10,117 bases of DNA from contig RFNJ01000120.1 of NCBI GenBank assembly GCA_009927255.1, forward strand, positions 1-10,117, given 5' to 3'. The number at the start of each line of letters is the position of its first letter. Positions within the stretch are counted from its first letter, which is position 1. The DNA comes from Pseudomonadota bacterium. GTDB lineage: Bacteria; Pseudomonadota; Alphaproteobacteria; UBA2136; UBA6156. Below the pieces are notes generated by a model. It saw only the letters and a list, made by a program, of their open reading frames with translations, searched no databases and was not told the origin of the DNA. Below, piece after piece: positions 5,675-10,117 of the stretch. Position numbers and translations under genes: made by a program.

Positions 5675-5682
5675 ATTTGGTG

Positions 5683-6681
5683 ATGGTTTGGGCGGATTTT
5701 GGGCGGATTTTTGGTTCGGGGCGGCGGGGGTTGGAAGACCTTGGTGAGCGCGAGATTTTGGCCCTAGCAATTGGCGCGGAAGAGGAAGACGGCCGCATCT
5801 ACCGCGACATGGCCGCCGCAGTAAGGGCCGATTTTGCCGCCTCCGCCAAGGTGTTTGAAGGCATGGCGGCGGAGGAAGACGAACACCGCCAGCGCCTGAT
5901 AGACGTCTTCGTGGCCTGTTTCGGCCAACATATCCCGCTGGTGCGGCGCGAAGACGTCGCCGGATTCATCCGCCCCGCCCCCATCTGGCGCGGCGGCGCA
6001 TTGGGCGATGTCCGCGCTTTGTGGCAGCTGGCCGAGCAAATGGAAGGCCAAGCCGCACGGTTTTATGGCGCGGCGGCGGCGCGGTGCACCGATGCCGCCA
6101 CGCGCAAGCTGCTGGGCGATTTGGCGGCGGCGGAGGCTAGCCATGGCGGGGTGGCGCGGGGGTTGCAGGCGGAGCATTTGGGGGGGTCGGCCAAGGGGGA
6201 AGAGGCGCGCGCGGCGCAGCGGCAGGTGGTTTTGCAGATTGTTCAGCCGGGGTTGGCGGGGCTGATGGATGGCAGCGTTTCTACCCTTGCGCCGTTGTTT
6301 GCCGCCGCGTTTGCCAGCCAAGACAGCCACACCGCGCTGATGGTGGGTTTGGCGGCGAGCGTGGGGGCGGGGATTTCCATGGGTTTGACCGAGGCGTTTA
6401 GCGACGATGGTAAGATTAGTGGTCGGGGCAGCCCATGGCTGCGCGGCGGCGTGTGCGGGCTGATGACCACGGTGGGCGGCCTGGGCCACACGCTGCCTTA
6501 TTTGCTGCACGATTTTTGGGTTGCCACCGCGCTGGCGGTGCTGGTGGTGGTGGTGGAACTGCTGGCGATTGCGTGGATTCGTTGGAAATACATGGAAAGC
6601 CCGTTTTGGGTGACGGTGGTGCAGGTGTTGGTGGGTGGTGCGCTGGTGCTGGCGGCGGGAGTATTTTTGGGCAGTGCCTAA
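5683..6681 (+). CDS. mbfA: Rubrerythrin/VIT1 fusion iron exporter, MbfA type
   Basis: This 332-residue protein joins a cytosolic ferritin-like diiron domain to a membrane domain of the VIT1/CCC1 family. In rhizobia such proteins (membrane-bound ferritin A) export iron and protect against iron and peroxide stress. Residues 20-165 hold the four-helix diiron domain: E-E-E-D (33-36), the E-D-E-H motif (65-68), E-Q-M-E (118-121) and E-A-S-H (151-154), so the ligands for two irons are present. The VIT domain starts at P-G-L-A-G-L-M-D-G-S-V-S-T-L (189-202), continues with V-G-A-G-I-S-M-G-L-T-E-A-F-S-D-D (227-242), and ends with hydrophobic helices to the C-terminus. I chose ATG 5683 because AAGGGGGG lies about 8 bp before it and the family starts just ahead of the L-G-E-R-E-I-L-A-L-A-I motif. 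An in-frame ATG at 5557 would add 42 Gly-rich, unlikely residues. The related genes are iron-regulated by Irr; no such operator is visible here. Confidence 0.92.
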   Translation: MVWADFGRIFGSGRRGLEDLGEREILALAIGAEEEDGRIYRDMAAAVRADFAASAKVFEGMAAEEDEHRQRLIDVFVACFGQHIPLVRREDVAGFIRPAPIWRGGALGDVRALWQLAEQMEGQAARFYGAAAARCTDAATRKLLGDLAAAEASHGGVARGLQAEHLGGSAKGEEARAAQRQVVLQIVQPGLAGLMDGSVSTLAPLFAAAFASQDSHTALMVGLAASVGAGISMGLTEAFSDDGKISGRGSPWLRGGVCGLMTTVGGLGHTLPYLLHDFWVATALAVLVVVVELLAIAWIRWKYMESPFWVTVVQVLVGGALVLAAGVFLGSA

Positions 6682-6748
6682 CAAAGTTCTTGATTAGGCT
6701 GGCTTTTTGCTTTAGGGGCTTAAATGATTGCAACGAAAGGATTTGATG

Positions 6749-7396
6749 ATGGGTTTACTGACTGTTTTGAAGGCCAAGGCGCGGGAGATGATGATTCCGC
6801 TGATTTATCGTTACCCGCCGACTGGCTTGCAGCCCGACCGCTTGGGGGTTTATTTAAGCGAAATTATGGCGCGTGCCAGTAGCAAGGCTGCGGTGGCGGA
6901 AATTGGCTGCAGCCTTGGCGGCACCACGGTGTTGGCGTTTAAAGCCCTGCGCCGTAGCGGTTGGAAGGGCGAATATATTTGCTACGATACCTTTGGTGGC
7001 TTTGTGCCGGAGCAATTTGATGCCGATGTGAAAATTGGCTCACCACGGCGGATTGGCACGATGTTTCAGGAAAGTTCGCAGCAGTTGGTGCGGAAGATTT
7101 TGAACTACCACGGCTGCCTCGAAGTGCAGTTGGTGCAGGGGGATATCACCAAAGTGGCTAAGGCCGACTTGCGGGATAAGTATATGGCGGTTTTGCTGGA
7201 TATTGACCTTTCCGAGCCAACCTACGACGCGCTGAAGATTTTTTGGCCGCGCATGGAAAAGGGCGGGATTATTTTGGTGGATGACTGCCCCGCTGATAGC
7301 GTGTGGAAAGCCCGCGTTGGCTATGCGCGCTTTTGCAAGGAGATGAAGCTGAAAGAGGTGTATCGCAGTGGGTTGGGGGTTTTGGTAAAAGCTTAA
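6749..7396 (+). CDS. TylF/MycF-like SAM-dependent O-methyltransferase
   Basis: This 215-residue class I methyltransferase resembles the macrocin O-methyltransferase (TylF/MycF) family, which methylates sugar hydroxyls using S-adenosylmethionine and a divalent metal. The SAM-binding loop is E-I-G-C-S-L-G-G-T (51-59), and the acidic end of beta-2 is Y-D-T-F-G-G-F (79-85). G-D-I-T (131-134) precedes the metal-site strand L-L-D-I-D-L-S-E-P-T-Y-D-A-L (149-162). G-G-I-I-L-V-D-D-C (172-180) follows. The metal-ligand aspartates are present. It is shorter than TylF itself, lacking most of the C-terminal cap. ATG 6749 is preferred over ATG 6746 because AAAGGA (6736-6741) is then 7 bp away. It lies 67 bp after mbfA, possibly on the same transcript, and there are no antibiotic or deoxysugar genes nearby. 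The substrate is unknown; an envelope sugar is one guess. Confidence 0.82.
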   Translation: MGLLTVLKAKAREMMIPLIYRYPPTGLQPDRLGVYLSEIMARASSKAAVAEIGCSLGGTTVLAFKALRRSGWKGEYICYDTFGGFVPEQFDADVKIGSPRRIGTMFQESSQQLVRKILNYHGCLEVQLVQGDITKVAKADLRDKYMAVLLDIDLSEPTYDALKIFWPRMEKGGIILVDDCPADSVWKARVGYARFCKEMKLKEVYRSGLGVLVKA

Positions 7397-7410
7397 GCGA
7401 AAGCTCAGAA

Positions 7411-7431
7411 AAAGGCGCCGATGGCGCCTTT
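7411..7431. terminator. Bidirectional rho-independent terminator
   Basis: A perfect 9-bp stem AAAGGCGCC/GGCGCCTTT (7411-7419 with 7423-7431) with a 3-nt loop sits between the two convergent genes. The plus strand continues GTTATTTT and the minus strand continues TTC after the paired T-run, so each side has a U-rich tail. It lies 14 bp after the methyltransferase stop and just past the tsaC/sua5 stop on the minus strand. Confidence 0.88.
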
Positions 7432-7432
7432 G

Positions 7433-8386
7433 TTATTTTGGGGTGGCGGCGCGGGTGAGGCGGTTGTGCAGGGTTTGCAGCATACCAGCGGGTTGGCCAT
7501 ACAGCGGCATGATGGCGATGGCGGTGGGATTTTGGGCATCCAGCGCACGCAGCATGCTGTAAAGGTTTTGCGAGGCTTCGAGGAGGTTTCCGCTGGGGGA
7601 GAGGTTTTGGGTGGGGGTTTGGGCGCTGTGGCCGGGTGGCAGGCCGGGGCCGAAGGCGAGCAGCGCCTCACCCGCGTGCAGTTGGGTAATGTTCAGCCGC
7701 ACCGGCGCCTTGGGGGCATAGTGGCTGGCCAATTGGCCGGGGCTGTGCAGCGTTGCGGGCTGGCTGGCGTGGCTGTGGGCCAGCGGTTGGCCAAGGGCTC
7801 GCTCAATTTCTTCCGCCAACAAAGGCCCGGGGCGCAGCAGGGTAGGGGGGCTGTTGGGAAGGCAACTGATGACCGTGCTTTCAATCCCCAGCGGGCTGGG
7901 GCCTTCGCCTAAAATAGGCAAAGTATCGCCAAAATCTGCAACAATATGTTCTGGGCGGGTGGCGCTGACGTGGCCCGAGCGGTTGGCACTCGGCGCCGCC
8001 AGCGGAAAAGGCAGCTCCCGCAGCAACGCCTGCGCGGTGGGGTGGCTGGGCACCCGCAGTGCCACGCTGGGCAAGCCCGCACGAGCATCAGCACAAATGC
8101 CAGAAGCCGGGTTAAACGGCACCACCAAAGTCAGCGGCCCCGGCCAAAAAAGTTGCGCCAACTTACGGGCAATCTGGTTAAAAACACCATGTTTTTCAGC
8201 TTCTTGCAGGCTGACAACGTGGCTGATGAGGGGGTTGTGGCTGGGGCGGCCTTTTAAGGCATAGATTTGGGCGATGGCGGCGGGGTTGGTGGCGTTGGCG
8301 GCGAGGCCGTAGACGGTTTCGGTCGGGATGGCGACCACTTGGCCTTGTTGGAGGAGTGTGGCGGCTTGGGGGGTTGAAAGGGCCAT
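7433..8386 (-). CDS. L-threonylcarbamoyladenylate synthase, Sua5 type
   Basis: This enzyme makes threonylcarbamoyl-AMP from threonine, bicarbonate and ATP, the first step of t6A37 tRNA modification, before transfer by TsaD and partners. The 317-residue protein has the long Sua5 architecture, in contrast to the short TsaC/YrdC form. An N-terminal YrdC domain (about 1-200) contains P-T-E-T-V-Y-G-L (21-28), the K-G-R-P-x-x-x-P-L motif (45-53), W-P-G-P-L-T-L-V (81-88), A-P-S-A-N-x-S-G (131-138) and S-T-V-I (170-173). R-P-G (185-187) lies near its end. A linker S-P-G-Q-L-A-S-H-Y-A-P-K-A-P (215-228) follows, then a Sua5 domain to the end. The start at ATG 8386 agrees with the family. The divergent M48 gene begins 22 bp away, so the two share one very short promoter region. 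Gene names differ between sources (tsaC, sua5). Confidence 0.95.
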   Translation of the reverse strand: MALSTPQAATLLQQGQVVAIPTETVYGLAANATNPAAIAQIYALKGRPSHNPLISHVVSLQEAEKHGVFNQIARKLAQLFWPGPLTLVVPFNPASGICADARAGLPSVALRVPSHPTAQALLRELPFPLAAPSANRSGHVSATRPEHIVADFGDTLPILGEGPSPLGIESTVISCLPNSPPTLLRPGPLLAEEIERALGQPLAHSHASQPATLHSPGQLASHYAPKAPVRLNITQLHAGEALLAFGPGLPPGHSAQTPTQNLSPSGNLLEASQNLYSMLRALDAQNPTAIAIMPLYGQPAGMLQTLHNRLTRAATPK

Positions 8387-8403
8387 GGGCAGCCTTATAT
8401 ATT
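8374..8403 (+). promoter_or_regulatory. Sigma-70 promoter of the M48 gene, predicted leaderless
   Basis: TTGAAA (8374-8379) is followed after 16 bases by TATATA (8396-8401), or after 18 by TATATT (8398-8403). The expected start point falls 6-7 bases further on, at about 8408, which is the A of the ATG. No Shine-Dalgarno sequence precedes that ATG. The -35 lies within the first codons of the divergent Sua5-type gene, and the same AT-rich core may serve as its -10 in the other direction. Confidence 0.65.
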
Positions 8404-8407
8404 AAGT

Positions 8408-9409
8408 ATGGCACGAGAGCTAGGGATTGATTGGAGCACGGCGCGGCGGTTGGGGACGCGGTGGGAGCGTGCCAAGCGGGCTTTGGGGCTTAAGGCTGAC
8501 CCAAAGACTAATGTTTTGGTACATGATGTGCCGGAGGATCACCCGGTGAGTGTTTGGTTGCGGGCAGTGGCGCGGGATAATTATGAGAATAACCCCAAGG
8601 TGGATAAAAGCATTCCGTTTATTGAGCCGCGGTTGTGTATTTTTCGGGATACGGGGACGAGCACTTTATTGGATAGTGCGTTTGTTCAGCCTTCGGCTGC
8701 GCATTTTGCTAAGGATGCGGCTTTGTGCTTATATTCATTACAACTGGTAGAGAGAGTTGTTAGAAAGGATATTAATAAAGGGATTGAACCTGGGCAGATT
8801 TATATTGATGAAAAGTTGCTTACTGAAGTTGGGTTTAGTTTGCGTGAGGCTGCGGCGGTGGTGGCGCATGAAGTTGGGCATTTGGGGAGACAGGTGAGGA
8901 GAAATGTTACGAAAGTTGAATGGGCGGCATACCGAAAAAATATGGCGAGACTGCCTGCACATACAATGGAATTAGATTGTGACGAAGTTGGAGCAGTCTA
9001 TGGCGGCCCCGCAGGGACAGAGATTGGTAATGTGGCTGCGGCGTTGAGTTTGGTAAAATCAAAGAGGTATAATCTTGGTGGACAGATTCGGCGAAAGAAT
9101 GGGACAAGTGTTACCACTGCTGCGCTGCGACATAATATGAGATTGAATCTTGATACACACCCTGCGGGTGTGACGAGAGTAAAGGAGCTGGGGTCGGAGG
9201 CGGTGGCGGCTTGTGAGGCTTATTTGGCGGAGGTGGAGGCTTTGGATCGGCCGGGGGCGGATGGTGAGGTGCTGAGTGCGGCAGAGTGGGAGGCGCGGTT
9301 GGCGGAGTTTTCGAGGGATTTTTACCGTGAGGAGGTTTATAAGCGCTATGGGTGGAATTTGGATGATACAGCTGAGGCTAGTCTTGAAAGTGATGAAGTT
9401 AGCCGTTAG
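8408..9409 (+). CDS. M48-like zinc metallopeptidase, soluble
   Basis: The 333-residue protein carries the hallmarks of M48 (HtpX/Ste24/Oma1) gluzincin peptidases. These are I-Y-I-D-E-K-L-L (131-138), V-V-A-H-E-V-G-H-L-G (151-160) with HExxH at 154-158, the third-ligand motif E-L-D-C-D (188-192), and the downstream T-H-P-A-G-V-T-R-V (250-258). Unlike typical M48 proteases it has no membrane helices or signal peptide, so it should be cytosolic. The N-terminus (L-G-I-D-W-S-T-A-R-R-L-G-T-R-W, 5-19) resembles a helix-turn-helix recognition region, though only part of one. The C-terminal 70 residues are charged and helical. The middle of the gene (about 8720-9150) is more AT-rich than its ends and neighbours, a hint of mixed origin. 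An in-frame stop at 8375 confines the start to ATG 8408. The stop overlaps that of the convergent M23 gene. Substrate unknown. Confidence 0.82.
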   Translation: MARELGIDWSTARRLGTRWERAKRALGLKADPKTNVLVHDVPEDHPVSVWLRAVARDNYENNPKVDKSIPFIEPRLCIFRDTGTSTLLDSAFVQPSAAHFAKDAALCLYSLQLVERVVRKDINKGIEPGQIYIDEKLLTEVGFSLREAAAVVAHEVGHLGRQVRRNVTKVEWAAYRKNMARLPAHTMELDCDEVGAVYGGPAGTEIGNVAAALSLVKSKRYNLGGQIRRKNGTSVTTAALRHNMRLNLDTHPAGVTRVKELGSEAVAACEAYLAEVEALDRPGADGEVLSAAEWEARLAEFSRDFYREEVYKRYGWNLDDTAEASLESDEVSR

Positions 9410-10117
9410 CGGCTCGCCAACTGGTTCTGGCTAGCCGCCTTATTCCAAGCCGTCTGCGCCTGATTCACAAAATTCTTAAACTGCGCCAATTGGCTGCGGC
9501 TGAGGGGGTTACCGGTGGGGAGTTTGGTATTCATCGCATCCACTTGCTGGCCGTTGACCAGCACTTCGTAGTGCAAGTGCGGGCCGGTGCTGCGGCCGGT
9601 GGTGCCCACGTAGCCGATAATTTGGCCTTGCGTTACCTTGCTGCCAGCCCGCAGGCCGCGCTTAAAGCCGTTTAAGTGCGCGTAAGCGGTGCTGTATGTG
9701 GCGTTGTGTTTGATGCGAATCAGGTTACCGCTCGGCCCTTTGGCGCCCAAAAAGGTAATCACGCCATTCCCGCTGGCCTTTACCGGCGTGCCGGTAGGCG
9801 CGGCAAAGTCAGTCCCGCGGTGCATTTTGCTATAGCCCAGCACTGGGTGGCGACGCAGGCCAAAGTTGCTAGAAATCCGGCTGAATTCCAGCGGCGTACG
9901 CAGCAGCAGCTTGCGCTTACTTTCGCCCTTTTCGTTCAGATACTCACCATTGAACAGAAAGGCGCTGCGGGTTTCCTTCCCCACCTTAAACTGCGCAGCC
10001 AGAATTTTCCCCGTTTTCACCCGCTGGCCAAGGTCATTCACCGTTTCTTCAAACATCACCTTAAACTGGTCCCCCGGATGAATATCCCGTGTATAATCAA
10101 TATCCCAAGCAAAAATA
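9406..10117 (-). CDS. M23 (LytM) family metallopeptidase, C-terminal part
   Basis: This is the C-terminal 236 residues of a cell-wall hydrolase; the gene runs off the right end of the window. The first visible segment (A-W-D-I-D-Y-T-R-D-I-H-P-G-D-Q-F-K-V) is typical of the region before the catalytic domain in periplasmic M23 endopeptidases related to MepM. The LytM domain follows: S-S-N-F-G-L-R-R-H-P (visible 82-91), H-R-G-T-D-F-A-A-P-x-G-T-P-V (99-112), Y-A-H-L (145-148), and G-P-H-L-H-Y-E-V (178-185). All zinc and catalytic residues (His99, Asp103, His147, His180, His182) are present, so it should be active and cleave peptidoglycan cross-bridge peptides. The tail after 205 is Gln/Asn/Ala-rich. 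Signal peptide and any LysM domains would lie outside the window. The stop shares TTAG (9406-9409) with the convergent M48 gene. Confidence 0.93.
   Translation of the reverse strand, partial: IFAWDIDYTRDIHPGDQFKVMFEETVNDLGQRVKTGKILAAQFKVGKETRSAFLFNGEYLNEKGESKRKLLLRTPLEFSRISSNFGLRRHPVLGYSKMHRGTDFAAPTGTPVKASGNGVITFLGAKGPSGNLIRIKHNATYSTAYAHLNGFKRGLRAGSKVTQGQIIGYVGTTGRSTGPHLHYEVLVNGQQVDAMNTKLPTGNPLSRSQLAQFKNFVNQAQTAWNKAASQNQLASR

Noticed and set aside
5557..5682. Longer N-terminus for mbfA from the ATG at 5557
   Set aside because: It would add 42 Gly/Arg-rich residues translated from the G-run tract. The family starts near the L-G-E-R-E-I-L motif and there is a ribosome binding site before 5683.
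5764..6684. 306-codon minus-strand frame opposite mbfA
   Set aside because: It is an antisense shadow of a GC-rich gene, His/Gln/Arg-rich with no family features, while mbfA on the other strand is clearly real.
1..10117. CRISPR arrays, tRNA genes, insertion sequences or phage genes
   Set aside because: No regularly spaced repeats, no tRNA T-loop and acceptor pattern, and no transposase, integrase or phage structural motifs were seen on either strand.

Overview
The window looks like a chromosomal segment of a GC-rich alphaproteobacterium. The evidence is indirect: the xseB-ispA pair, an ELM1/GtrOC1-family protein, a FabI-type enoyl reductase and an MbfA-type rubrerythrin/VIT1 fusion are all common in that class. 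Leucine TTG and G-ending codons dominate most of the genes. No rRNA or ribosomal protein gene is present to place it more precisely.

Layout. Positions 1-2580 hold a tightly packed plus-strand run: the end of a GT4-like glycosyltransferase, xseB, ispA, and an ELM1-family putative glycosyltransferase. Spacing is an 8-bp overlap or 1-2 bp gaps, so this is very likely one operon. Positions 2581-3024 are a 444-bp gap with no credible protein gene, between that operon and the convergent fabI. It holds a near-consensus sigma-70 promoter on the minus strand, about 290 bp of sequence that folds into nested hairpins, and a terminator-like stem. I read this as an unassigned structured RNA of roughly 300-330 nt. 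fabI follows on the minus strand.

Positions about 3860-5545 look compositionally foreign: two convergent genes I do not recognise (a small soluble protein and a six-helix membrane protein), each with a strong ribosome binding site and its own textbook terminator. This could be a transferred cassette or an assembly join. Host-like sequence resumes with a G-run-rich leader, mbfA (iron export/iron sensing) and a TylF-like O-methyltransferase. A bidirectional terminator separates these from a minus-strand Sua5/TsaC tRNA-modification gene. That gene is divergent from a soluble M48-type zinc peptidase whose promoter predicts a leaderless mRNA. The window ends in the C-terminal part of a minus-strand M23 (LytM) endopeptidase, whose stop codon overlaps that of the M48 gene.

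Functionally most genes are housekeeping: isoprenoid chain synthesis, fatty acid elongation, tRNA t6A biosynthesis, DNA repair nuclease, iron handling and cell wall hydrolysis. The parts least explained by known families are the putative RNA at 2620-2951, the two-gene cassette, and the soluble M48 protein.
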